From Lachnospiraceae bacterium (lineage in GTDB: Bacteria > Bacillota > Clostridia > Lachnospirales > Lachnospiraceae), in assembly GCA_017465845.1 (NCBI GenBank), contig JAFTVH010000134.1:1-60894 (forward strand): DNA of 60,894 nucleotides, read 5' to 3'. Of this stretch, positions 53,134 through 60,455 are shown piece by piece (the stretch's first letter is position 1; every line of letters begins with the position of its first letter). The notes below the pieces were generated by a model that worked only from the letters and a program-made list of their open reading frames with translations, was not told where the DNA came from and ran no database searches. Both the position numbers and the translations under genes were made by a program.

Positions 53134-53163
53134 ATAATAATTTTTAAATCACTGCCCATACTA
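53134..53163 (+). promoter_or_regulatory. Forespore (sigma-G/F-like) promoter of spore protein gene
   Basis: CATACTA (53157-53163) matches the forespore sigma-G -10 consensus. ATAATA (53134-53139), 17 bp upstream, is a partial -35. The same -10 heptamer occurs before the small RNA at 55041. Confidence 0.6.
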
Positions 53164-53166
53164 TTA

Positions 53167-53255
53167 TCAAGATAAGTGATGACAAACACTTAAATCGGCC
53201 AAAAGGTCAAGCGACTGGCGGTTCGAGACAAGTGAATGCCAGCCGCTTATCTTGA
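53167..53255 (+). promoter_or_regulatory. Structured leader of spore protein mRNA
   Basis: TCAAGATAAG (53167-53176) and CTTATCTTGA (53246-53255) form a perfect 10-bp closing stem. Inside, AGCGACTGGC pairs with GCCAGCCGCT with one mismatch, and GGCC-AAAA-GGTC forms a small hairpin. The role is unknown; the structure lies between the forespore-type promoter and the ribosome site. Confidence 0.55.
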
Positions 53256-53299
53256 AGATAGAGAAAACAAAAAACACAAAAATTATGGAGGTGACTGAA

Positions 53300-53500
53300 A
53301 TGTCCGGAAACAGAAGTAATAGAGTAGAAGTGCCTGAAGCAAAAGCAGCAATGGATCGTTTCAAAACTGAGATCGCATCTGAACTTGGTGTAAACCTGAA
53401 GGAAGGCTATAATGGCGATCTGACTTCTCGTGAAGCAGGTTCCATCGGTGGCGAGATGGTTCGTAGAATGATCAGAAAACAGGAAGAGCAGATGAAATAA
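53300..53500 (+). CDS. Alpha/beta-type small acid-soluble spore protein
   Basis: The 66-aa protein coats and protects DNA in the spore core. Landmarks are the GPR protease site TEIASELG and the C-terminal GDLTSREAGSIGGEMVRRM. ATG 53300 has GGAGGTGA upstream; 16 earlier codons are discarded. It has a forespore-type promoter and terminator of its own. Its presence shows the organism forms endospores. Confidence 0.96.
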   Translation: MSGNRSNRVEVPEAKAAMDRFKTEIASELGVNLKEGYNGDLTSREAGSIGGEMVRRMIRKQEEQMK

Positions 53501-53560
53501 AGCTGCTTAATGCGAAGAATAGTGCAGCGTAGCGTAGTGTACGCAGCAAACGCATAATAG

Positions 53561-53590
53561 AGAAGGCCGGAGCTTAGCGCCCGGCCTTCT
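53561..53590. terminator. Bidirectional terminator after spore protein gene
   Basis: AGAAGGCCGG (53561-53570) and CCGGCCTTCT (53581-53590) form a perfect 10-bp stem. It serves the spore protein gene (plus) and the convergent transaldolase-like gene (minus). Confidence 0.85.
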
Positions 53591-53612
53591 TTCGTTTATT
53601 GCCTTTACAGGC

Positions 53613-54266
53613 TTATTCTCCAAATACTGCCTTATAGTCAGCCTGGAACTTCTCTATACCTGCTGTTGTCAAAGGATGTTTTACCATCTGCTCGATTACG
53701 GAGTAAGGAACGGTAGCGATATCAGCACCTGCCAGTGCACAGTCGGTAACATGGATCGGATTACGAACACTTGCTGCAATAATCTGAGTATCCAGATCGG
53801 TTACTGCGAAGATGTCAGCAATCTCTCTGATCAGGTCCACGCCTCTCTGGCTGATGTCATCCAGACGTCCCAGGAAAGGAGATACATAAGTTGCACCTGC
53901 TCTTGCTGCCAGAAGTGCCTGGTTTGCAGAGAAGATCAGGGTAACGTTGGTCTTGATACCTTCTGTGGAAAGTACTTTACAAGCTTTCAGACCTTCAACC
54001 GTCATAGGAATCTTAACTACCATATTGGGATGAATGGCAGCAATGGCTCTACCTTCTGCAATCATTCCCTCTGCATCTACCGTGGTAGCCTTTACTTCTC
54101 CGCTGATAGGGCCATCAACGATAGAAGCGATTTCAGCGATAACTTCTTCAAATACTCTGCCTTCCTTGGCAATCAGGGACGGATTGGTGGTAACACCACA
54201 GATTACTCCCATGTCGTTAGCTTTCTTGATGTCTTCCACTTTCGCAGTGTCAATAAAAAAACGCAT
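53613..54266 (-). CDS. Transaldolase-like / fructose-6-phosphate aldolase
   Basis: The 217-aa protein is the short transaldolase (TalC/FSA, subfamily 3) form, with opening MRFFIDTA, the Schiff-base Lys in MVVKIPMT near residue 84, and [14 protein letters not shown]. It either transfers dihydroxyacetone in the pentose phosphate pathway or acts as fructose-6-phosphate aldolase; the sequence alone does not decide. It is monocistronic and convergent with the spore protein gene. Confidence 0.93.
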   Translation of the reverse strand: MRFFIDTAKVEDIKKANDMGVICGVTTNPSLIAKEGRVFEEVIAEIASIVDGPISGEVKATTVDAEGMIAEGRAIAAIHPNMVVKIPMTVEGLKACKVLSTEGIKTNVTLIFSANQALLAARAGATYVSPFLGRLDDISQRGVDLIREIADIFAVTDLDTQIIAASVRNPIHVTDCALAGADIATVPYSVIEQMVKHPLTTAGIEKFQADYKAVFGE

Positions 54267-54332
54267 TTTTTCTTCTCCTCTTTAATATGTAATATTTGAA
54301 TAAAAGCAGGCCCGAAGGCCCACTGATATCAC

Positions 54333-54839
54333 TTACTTATTACGTCCGCAGCACTTCTTATACTTCTTGCCGCTTCCGCAAGGACAGGGATCGTTGGGAT
54401 AAATCTTGGCTTCCTTTACGATCGTTGTAGAAGACTTCTGTTCCTTGTACAGAGCCTTTCTTGTCTCCTCATCAAAAATATCGTTCCACTGTTCCAGATT
54501 GTACAGCCAGTCAGCTTCTGCAGCTACCATGTTCTTGTACAGAAGCGCCTTATCAAATCCAAGGTTAACCTCTGTATCCTCTTCCATCTCTTCGATAGGA
54601 TTGGCTTCTTTCAAGCTGTCATTGATACCATCCAAAAATCCGGTCATGGTCATAATGGATACACCATACTTCTCAGCCAGTTCCTTTACCGTTCCCTTAA
54701 CTACTTCATCGGGATTGGAAAGCAGCTGAGCATAGATATTCGTCTCTTCCTCAAAATATGCAGCCCAGAGTCTCTGAAGATTGTCTCTTCCGGTCTCTTC
54801 ATTGTAAGCTGATGCTCTCCACTGTTCTAATAATGCCAT
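54333..54839 (-). CDS. SEC-C motif protein
   Basis: The 168-aa protein ends in the zinc-binding SEC-C motif [18 protein letters not shown], also found at the SecA C-terminus. The rest is helical with no known catalytic motif ([18 protein letters not shown]). ATG 54839 begins the conserved part with AAGGA upstream; longer readings start in unrelated sequence. SEC-C proteins are often ribosome- or translocon-associated, but the role here is unknown. Confidence 0.9.
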   Translation of the reverse strand: MALLEQWRASAYNEETGRDNLQRLWAAYFEEETNIYAQLLSNPDEVVKGTVKELAEKYGVSIMTMTGFLDGINDSLKEANPIEEMEEDTEVNLGFDKALLYKNMVAAEADWLYNLEQWNDIFDEETRKALYKEQKSSTTIVKEAKIYPNDPCPCGSGKKYKKCCGRNK

Positions 54840-55005
54840 AATAATACCATCCTTCTCTTTTTGAAATAAACTTTTCCTGCCTGTCCAAAAGACAAGCCGC
54901 CTGACGGACAAGCCGTCAGCCCTTACTATGATAGTATATAACAGAATGCGCCGGAACACAATATGAAAAAGTTTCAAATTTTATTTCAAATTTTTTCAAG
55001 ATACA

Positions 55006-55035
55006 GGTATAGACTTTTGAAACCGTGACATACTA
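55006..55035 (+). promoter_or_regulatory. Forespore-type promoter of small RNA
   Basis: GGTATA (55006-55011), a 17-bp spacer and CATACTA (55029-55035) fit forespore sigma-F/sigma-G promoters. The predicted start is near 55042. Confidence 0.6.
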
Positions 55036-55040
55036 TTACT

Positions 55041-55147
55041 GTCATCGGAACCCCCTCCTTTGATCTTACGGAAGATGAAATAATTACTTAATCCTCCCCT
55101 TTTTAAAGTCCCGGGACGCGGTTTAGGCGCGGTCCGGGGCTTTTTTT
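55041..55147 (+). ncRNA. Probable CsfG-like forespore small RNA
   Basis: A transcript of about 105 nt would contain two C-rich motifs, CCCCCTCCTT (55051-55060) and TCCTCCCCTTTTT (55092-55104), separated by a small hairpin (ATCTT-ACGG-AAGAT, 55063-55076). It ends in a GC-rich terminator (55110-55139) with seven T residues. The C-rich motifs are complementary to Shine-Dalgarno sequences. The forespore promoter, C-rich motifs and terminator recall CsfG, a conserved sporulation-specific RNA; the identity is inferred from architecture. No coding frame is convincing here. Confidence 0.6.
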
Positions 55148-55262
55148 GCCATTGTGTCAATCTCCCTCTTGCTATTTATGCATTCTAATGTTATTCTACA
55201 TAAAGTAACATATTTTGACTTTGTCTAAAACTCAATAACCGATTACATGAACAGGAGAAATT

Positions 55263-55553
55263 ATGACTCAGAATCATTCCAACGAAAATAAACCACAAAA
55301 GAAAACTTCCTCTAAGCAGATAGTTGCCATCATCGGCATCATTTTACTGGCAGCAATGTATATACTCACACTGATTGCTGCTATCTTTGACAATCCGAAT
55401 TCCATGCTTTTGTTCCGCGCATGTCTCATCGGCACGTTCACCATTCCGCTGCTGATTTGGGTGTACATCTGGATGTACGGCAAGTTGACCCGAAAGCATA
55501 CCATGGCAGATTTTGACCTTGGTGGGAAATCCGGCGTGCAGAAAGAAGAATAG
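55263..55553 (+). CDS. Small two-helix membrane protein
   Basis: The 96-aa protein has a polar N-terminus (about 18 residues), two membrane helices (IVAIIGIILLAAMYILTLIA and LIGTFTIPLLIWVYIWMYG) and a charged tail. AGGAG lies 6 nt before the ATG, and a strong terminator follows, so it is a real gene. I do not recognise the family. Confidence 0.8.
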   Translation: MTQNHSNENKPQKKTSSKQIVAIIGIILLAAMYILTLIAAIFDNPNSMLLFRACLIGTFTIPLLIWVYIWMYGKLTRKHTMADFDLGGKSGVQKEE

Positions 55554-55561
55554 CGCACTTT

Positions 55562-55596
55562 AAAAGCGTCCAATCACAGTGTGATTGGATGCTTTT
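55562..55596 (+). terminator. Terminator after small membrane protein gene
   Basis: AAAAGCGTCCAATCAC pairs with GTGATTGGATGCTTTT with one wobble (55562-55577 and 55581-55596), followed by CATCATTTTT. Confidence 0.85.
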
Positions 55597-55702
55597 CATC
55601 ATTTTTCCAATATTACTTTCCGACAGCCCCCGTATCTTTAACAGTCTGATTGACGATGAATCCACTGATAAATATCCTCGGCGGATTCATCAGGATACTG
55701 CA

Positions 55703-56725
55703 TTATGATAAGCTTAACTGTTTTGCATAATCAAAGGATATTATGCAATAAGGTTCCGTACATTTGTAAGCCTCTTCCTCATGCATGGTTTTTATAATTG
55801 CTTTTTTGGAAGCATCCCTAAATCGTCCAACTACTGTGTCAATAGACGCCTTTTCATCATCAGAGAGCAAATGTGGCACAAAATCTTGATCTGCTCCAAA
55901 AAGATAGCCGATTCCATCTGCGAATTCAACTTCCTGATAGCTTACTCCCTGTAAGGCCACAATCTGATCATACCCAATGGGGGCAGCGCCCATTGGCAGC
56001 GCTTTATATGCCATCCCGGTTATTGACTTACCATGCCGTTTGTAATTTAATGCATCCGAATACCAAATCATCTTAATCAACTTTACAAGATACAAAGATG
56101 TAACGGAGGATGATGCAATGTAATTGATAACTTCTACCAATTTATTAAAATCAGGCTCTGTGTTTCCAAACGCGTTAGGTGGCATATGCTCTTTGGCATA
56201 TTGAGCCAGCACAGCTTTCTTAATATAAGAATTTGCTTCTCTTGCATAAAGTACTCTGGCAGCCTCGGCATACTTGGCAAACGCTCTTTCCGATACCTTC
56301 TCCCTGGAACGCTCAAGTAATATGAGGAACCATTCCGGATCATCGCCTATTTTCACGAGGATGTCATTGTGTGCCATATCCTGAACCTGATGAGTCTCAT
56401 ATCTCGTTAACGTTTTCTTGCCCCAACCAAGTAATGTCGCGAGGTCACTCTGGCTGATATTGTATTTTCTCCTGACATCAATAATATCCCGAGATGACAA
56501 TAGTCCATTAGCTTTGCGGTAAGCATCTTTCATAGCTATATCATTTCCGATAATCATTTCTTCAGTAGCAATGTATTCTTCTGTCATATTACAATACTCG
56601 TATAGCGCTAAATATTTTACTTTTTTTTGATTAAATGTACTTTCTTCTTCAACCTGCACTGTCCATACTTCATGAACCTGCATACAGCTCAAACATAGTT
56701 TGCTTTCCTTTTTTATAATCTTCAT
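55703..56725 (-). CDS. MqsA-like/HTH/Panacea (DUF4065) antitoxin
   Basis: The 340-aa protein joins three parts: an N-terminal YgiT/MqsA-like zinc region (CLSCMQVHE and Cys45), a helix-turn-helix (SQSDLATLLGWGKKTLTRYE) and a C-terminal Panacea domain (SocA-like, DUF4065; core LVKLIKMIWYSDALNYKRHG, ITGMAYKALPMGAAPIGYD). Panacea antitoxins are known to neutralise diverse toxins. It begins 5 bp after the partner gene, in toxin-then-antitoxin order. The HTH likely binds the palindromic operator at 57185-57204. Confidence 0.85.
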   Translation of the reverse strand: MKIIKKESKLCLSCMQVHEVWTVQVEEESTFNQKKVKYLALYEYCNMTEEYIATEEMIIGNDIAMKDAYRKANGLLSSRDIIDVRRKYNISQSDLATLLGWGKKTLTRYETHQVQDMAHNDILVKIGDDPEWFLILLERSREKVSERAFAKYAEAARVLYAREANSYIKKAVLAQYAKEHMPPNAFGNTEPDFNKLVEVINYIASSSVTSLYLVKLIKMIWYSDALNYKRHGKSITGMAYKALPMGAAPIGYDQIVALQGVSYQEVEFADGIGYLFGADQDFVPHLLSDDEKASIDTVVGRFRDASKKAIIKTMHEEEAYKCTEPYCIISFDYAKQLSLS

Positions 56726-56730
56726 ATCCT

Positions 56731-57168
56731 TTAGCCCTCCGCATATGGAAACATTTCACTTGAAAATGGTACAGTCGAATAGTGAAACGACATTACAAAT
56801 ACAACATTATCAACTCCATACTCTCCAGCCTTCATTACTTCCACCCTAATCTTAATATACACATCCTTATTACCCTCATACACTTTTCCAAACTCTCTCA
56901 TCTCCGAATTGTTAGGCCTGTTGATATCTTTAACTGTCCTGATGTAATCTCTAACCGTCAATCGTCTTAACTCTCTCTTCAGAACTTTTACCGGATTTTC
57001 ATTTGGAAAAAGGTCTGCCATGGTATACTTATTTGTATATGTCTCTTCTCGTTTTGTATCTACATACCTCTTTTCCTGAAAAAATATCCTCGCATTATTG
57101 TCCAGAGAATATCTTAGGCGTTGCAAATAAGTTTCTACCTCCAGTTTTGATTCTATTCTTTCTCTCAG
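56731..57168 (-). CDS. Putative MqsR-like toxin
   Basis: The body reads RLRYSLDNNARIFFQEKRY, LTVRDYIRTVKDINRP, EFGKVYEGNKDVYIKIRV and VVFVMSFHYSTVPF. The VYIKI and VxxSFH strands recall MqsR/RelE-fold mRNA interferases, but similarity is weak. The pair with a zinc-HTH-Panacea antitoxin supports a toxin role. The frame is open up to 57234, but a promoter and operator occupy 57185-57234, so ATG/TTG codons there precede the expected transcript. GGAGG lies 7 nt before a CTG at 57168, making CTG the best-placed start; this is unproven. Confidence 0.6.
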   Translation of the reverse strand: MRERIESKLEVETYLQRLRYSLDNNARIFFQEKRYVDTKREETYTNKYTMADLFPNENPVKVLKRELRRLTVRDYIRTVKDINRPNNSEMREFGKVYEGNKDVYIKIRVEVMKAGEYGVDNVVFVMSFHYSTVPFSSEMFPYAEG

Positions 57169-57184
57169 ATGCTCCCCTCCTACT

Positions 57185-57234
57185 TTGGTATCATTTGATA
57201 CCAATATCATATCATACATTAATCCTTTTGACAA
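57185..57234 (-). promoter_or_regulatory. Toxin-antitoxin promoter and operator
   Basis: On the minus strand TTGTCA (57229-57234), a 17-bp spacer and TATGAT (57206-57211) form a promoter. Directly downstream is the palindrome TTGGTATCA-TT-TGATACCAA (57185-57204), placed at the start site, as expected for autorepression by the antitoxin. Confidence 0.75.
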
Positions 57235-57249
57235 GACAAAAGGCGCAGA

Positions 57250-57852
57250 TCACTCCACGCCCAATTTCCGCAATTCTTCTTCCGCCTGTTCCTTACTCTG
57301 AAACCATATCCCATGAATCCCCAGATTTTCAGCCGCCTGAATATTGCGCAAGGTATCATCCAGGAACACGGATTCCTCAGCCTTCAGCCCAAACCGCTCC
57401 AACAAAAGCAGGTAAATCTCCGCATCCGGCTTCACGATGCGTTCCGTATAGGACAAGATTCCTCCGTCCGTATATTTAATGAATCCCAAAGATTCCGGGC
57501 ACTGCACTTCTGCCCTCCTGGAAAAATTGGAAAGATAGTACACGTTGTATCCTTTGGCTTTCAGCTCCTTGACCCATGGAATCGCATAGTCTCTGGGGCG
57601 GACCATGCCATGCAGGTCTGCAAAGACAGTTCTGATCTGCGTTTCTATTTCCGGGGCGTTCTGCACGAAAGCATCAAGAAGCTGCTCATCCGCCCACACG
57701 CCTCTGTCAAGCTCGTACCAGAGATCGGTTCTTACAGAAGCATCTGCGATGCGCTCTGCCATCGTCTCATCGCAGCCCTTGGCAATCATCATTTCCTTCC
57801 AGCAAAAATCGCTCAATACATTTCCTATATCAAAAATTATATTCTTAATCAT
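57250..57852 (-). CDS. HAD-superfamily hydrolase (subfamily IA)
   Basis: The 200-aa protein has HAD motifs: I FDIGNVL with the nucleophile Asp, II YYLSNFS, III Lys in IVKPDAEIY, and IV VFLDDTLRNI. It is the HAD-IA (YihX-like) phosphatase type acting on small phosphorylated molecules; the substrate is unknown. Its ATG overlaps the lysR stop by 4 bp (ATGA), so it is coupled to the purA-lysR operon. Confidence 0.93.
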   Translation of the reverse strand: MIKNIIFDIGNVLSDFCWKEMMIAKGCDETMAERIADASVRTDLWYELDRGVWADEQLLDAFVQNAPEIETQIRTVFADLHGMVRPRDYAIPWVKELKAKGYNVYYLSNFSRRAEVQCPESLGFIKYTDGGILSYTERIVKPDAEIYLLLLERFGLKAEESVFLDDTLRNIQAAENLGIHGIWFQSKEQAEEELRKLGVE

Positions 57853-58763
57853 CTGTTCTCCATCTGCTCCTGCTCTATTCCCATGATTTCAGTGAGCCGC
57901 CTTGCTGCTCCGGACATCGCCATTCTGGTGCTTCGCACCACACAGAAGCTCCGCTTGGGAATCATGTGGTTGAAGCGAAGTTCAAACAGCTGCCCCGAGT
58001 CGATATGGGGCTGTGCAAAATCCCGCACCACGCAGCCCACGCCAAGATTGCGCAGTGCGAACTGGACGATCATATCGCTGGTAGCCAGTTCGAATTCCGG
58101 TGCGATCTCAACGCCCCACTCCCTTAAATAGCTGTCCATATAGCTTCTGGTGCTGGTGTTCTTTTCCAGGAAAATCATAGGCAGATGCTCCAGCTCCTGC
58201 AGATCCAGCATCTTGTTTTTGTAAGGTAGGAATTTTCTGCCTGCCACAAAGATATCTTCGATCTGTCGGACTTCCACCGATTCCACGCCCGGCTGCTTTG
58301 CAAAAGGGGTGCTGACGATACCGAAGTCGATCCTGCCCTCTTCCAAAAAGCTAAGTGTCTCCGGCGTGGGGGCATTGGTGACCGTTACTTTGATAGAAGG
58401 ATATTCCTCATGAAATCGCTCCAGATAAGGCAACAGATAGAACTGCAGCGTCATATCACTGGCTCCGATTCGGATCTCACCTGCCTCCAGGTTCTTCATC
58501 TGACGGATTTTATCCACACCCAGCTGCAGCTGCTCGTAGCCTTTTTGCACATAGGAGTAAAGCTCTTCCCCTTCTCCGGTGAGTTGGATACCACGAGAAA
58601 CTCGACTGAAAAGCTCCACCCCCAGCTGGCGTTCCAGCTGTTTTAATGCCTGGCTGACCGCCGGTTGGGAAATGGAAAGTTCTTTAGCTGCTTCCGTTAC
58701 GCTGCCGGCTCTGGCCACATATAAAAATACTTTAAAATATTCCAGATTACTGACAGTGTTCAT
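57849..58763 (-). CDS. LysR-family regulator
   Basis: The 304-aa protein has the N-terminal winged HTH (EYFKVFLYVARAGSVTEAAK, SISQPAVSQALKQLE) and a C-terminal effector-binding domain. It begins 3 bp after the purA stop with little ribosome-site sequence, suggesting coupled translation. LysR genes are usually divergent from their targets; co-transcription with purA and a HAD gene is less common and its target is unknown. Confidence 0.94.
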   Translation of the reverse strand: MNTVSNLEYFKVFLYVARAGSVTEAAKELSISQPAVSQALKQLERQLGVELFSRVSRGIQLTGEGEELYSYVQKGYEQLQLGVDKIRQMKNLEAGEIRIGASDMTLQFYLLPYLERFHEEYPSIKVTVTNAPTPETLSFLEEGRIDFGIVSTPFAKQPGVESVEVRQIEDIFVAGRKFLPYKNKMLDLQELEHLPMIFLEKNTSTRSYMDSYLREWGVEIAPEFELATSDMIVQFALRNLGVGCVVRDFAQPHIDSGQLFELRFNHMIPKRSFCVVRSTRMAMSGAARRLTEIMGIEQEQMENR

Positions 58764-58766
58764 AAT

Positions 58767-60059
58767 TTATTTCTTCAATGGACTTTCTCTGTAAATAATA
58801 TCATTTCTTCCGGGACCGTTGCTGACCATGGTAATAGGATAACCGATCTGCTCCTCGATGAACTCTACATATTTGCGGCAGTTCTCAGGAAGGTCTTCAT
58901 ATTTCTTGATGCCGCGGATCTCGCATTTCCAGCCGGGAAGCTTGGTCAGAACAGGCTTTGCCTTTTCCAGCTTAGCGGTCACAGGGAAATCGGTAGTTAC
59001 TTCTCCGCCAATTTCATATCCGATGCAGACAGGAATCTCATCCAGATATCCCAGTACGTCCAGTACGGTGAATGCCACATCGGTGGTACCCTGCAGTCTG
59101 CAGCCGTACTTGGAAGCCACGCAGTCGAACCATCCCATACGTCTGGGACGTCCTGTGGTTGCGCCGTACTCTCCGCCGTCACCGCCGCGTCTTCTCAGTT
59201 CGTCAGCCTCGTCACCGAAGATTTCGGACACGAAAGCGCCTGCTCCTACTGCGGAAGAATAAGCCTTACATACTGTTACGATTTCCTTGATCTCATAAGG
59301 AGGCACACCTGCACCGATGGCGCCGTAAGCAGCCAGAGTGGAGGAAGAGGTAACCATAGGGTAAATACCGTGGTCAGGGTCTTTCAGGGTTCCCAGCTGT
59401 CCTTCCAGAAGGACGGTCTTGCCCTCTTTCAGTGCCTGATTTAAGAATGCAGAGACATCGCACACATAGGGAGCCACCATGTCTCTGTACTCATGCAAAG
59501 TAGCAAGCAGCTCTGCCGGATCAATGGCAGGCTTGTGGTAGAGGTGCTCTAAGAGTACGTTCTTCATCTCACAGATTCTCTCAACTTTGTCTTTCAGCAG
59601 CTCTTCGTCGAACAACTCGCTTACCTGGAAACCGATCTTGGCATATTTATCGGAATAGAAAGGAGCGATACCGGATTTGGTAGAGCCGAAGGACTTACCG
59701 CCCAGTCTCTCCTCTTCGTACTGGTCAAACAGAATGTGGTAAGGCATTACGATCTGTGCACGGCCAGATACCAGGATCTTAGGCATGGGAACGTTCCTGT
59801 CTGTAATGGATTTGATTTCCTTGAATAAAAGGGGAATGTTCAGTGCAACACCGTTACCGATCACACTTGTGGTGTGGCTGTAAAATACACCGGATGGTAA
59901 TGTGTGCAGAGCAAATTTTCCGTAATTATTAACGATGGTGTGTCCTGCGTTGGCACCACCCTGGAAACGGACGATGATATCCGCTTTCTCTGCCATCATG
60001 TCTGTGATTTTTCCTTTTCCTTCGTCGCCCCAGTTGGCACCTACTACTGCTTTAACCAT
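58767..60059 (-). CDS. purA: Adenylosuccinate synthase
   Basis: The 430-aa enzyme makes adenylosuccinate from IMP and Asp using GTP, the first step to AMP. Motifs: GDEGKGK at the N-terminus (residues 10-16), QGGANAGHT near 40, and STKSGIAP-like FGSTKSGIAP. A TGGAGG-type ribosome site precedes the ATG. It heads an operon with lysR and a HAD phosphatase and has a long leader with a large hairpin. Confidence 0.97.
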   Translation of the reverse strand: MVKAVVGANWGDEGKGKITDMMAEKADIIVRFQGGANAGHTIVNNYGKFALHTLPSGVFYSHTTSVIGNGVALNIPLLFKEIKSITDRNVPMPKILVSGRAQIVMPYHILFDQYEEERLGGKSFGSTKSGIAPFYSDKYAKIGFQVSELFDEELLKDKVERICEMKNVLLEHLYHKPAIDPAELLATLHEYRDMVAPYVCDVSAFLNQALKEGKTVLLEGQLGTLKDPDHGIYPMVTSSSTLAAYGAIGAGVPPYEIKEIVTVCKAYSSAVGAGAFVSEIFGDEADELRRRGGDGGEYGATTGRPRRMGWFDCVASKYGCRLQGTTDVAFTVLDVLGYLDEIPVCIGYEIGGEVTTDFPVTAKLEKAKPVLTKLPGWKCEIRGIKKYEDLPENCRKYVEFIEEQIGYPITMVSNGPGRNDIIYRESPLKK

Positions 60060-60109
60060 ATTTCCTCCATTCTTTTTCCCGAGGGGAAGAGGTATGGGAC
60101 TAAGTCACG

Positions 60110-60250
60110 CTGTGGTGGGGAGGATAGGGCATGGATTCGGGCACGCTCTCGCTCTGTGAAAAACGTAGCGGACGCTAAGCTCGAAAAGACCTCGCTAAGC
60201 GCCGACGTTTTTCAAAGGCCTGAACCCATGCCCTATCCTCCCCTCCACAG
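60110..60250 (-). promoter_or_regulatory. Large hairpin in purA leader
   Basis: Arms 60110-60142 and 60218-60250 pair over 33 bp with three mismatches (core GGGGAGGATAGGGCATGG), and an inner perfect GAAAAACGT/ACGTTTTTC stem (60158-60166 with 60205-60213) sits inside. The 141-nt structure lies about 50 bp before purA, within its probable leader. No known purine riboswitch consensus is seen. Confidence 0.65.
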
Positions 60251-60349
60251 CTGTCTTACCGCATATTTCTGGTCGGGAAAAATAATTGACTCAATTTAAT
60301 ATAAATTTGGTGGGTTATTGTGTGGGCAGCACTTGCTGTCCACGCAAGT

Positions 60350-60378
60350 ATTATACTACAGGTTTTGGTATAAGTAAA
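60350..60378 (-). promoter_or_regulatory. Candidate purA promoter
   Basis: On the minus strand TTTACT (60373-60378), a 17-bp spacer and TATAAT (60350-60355) would start a transcript near 60344, giving a leader of about 285 nt that includes a hairpin at 60322-60343 (GTGGACAGC/GCTGCCCAC) and the large hairpin. Confidence 0.55.
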
Positions 60379-60455
60379 ATCAATATGTGTTATGTTTTCC
60401 ATAATTTTTTATTATTATTCAATCTTTTCTTGGAATATAGTATGACTGAACTTTT

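Noticed and set aside
60060-60378. Purine riboswitch before purA
   Set aside because: No recognisable purine aptamer core was found; only hairpins of unrelated layout are visible.
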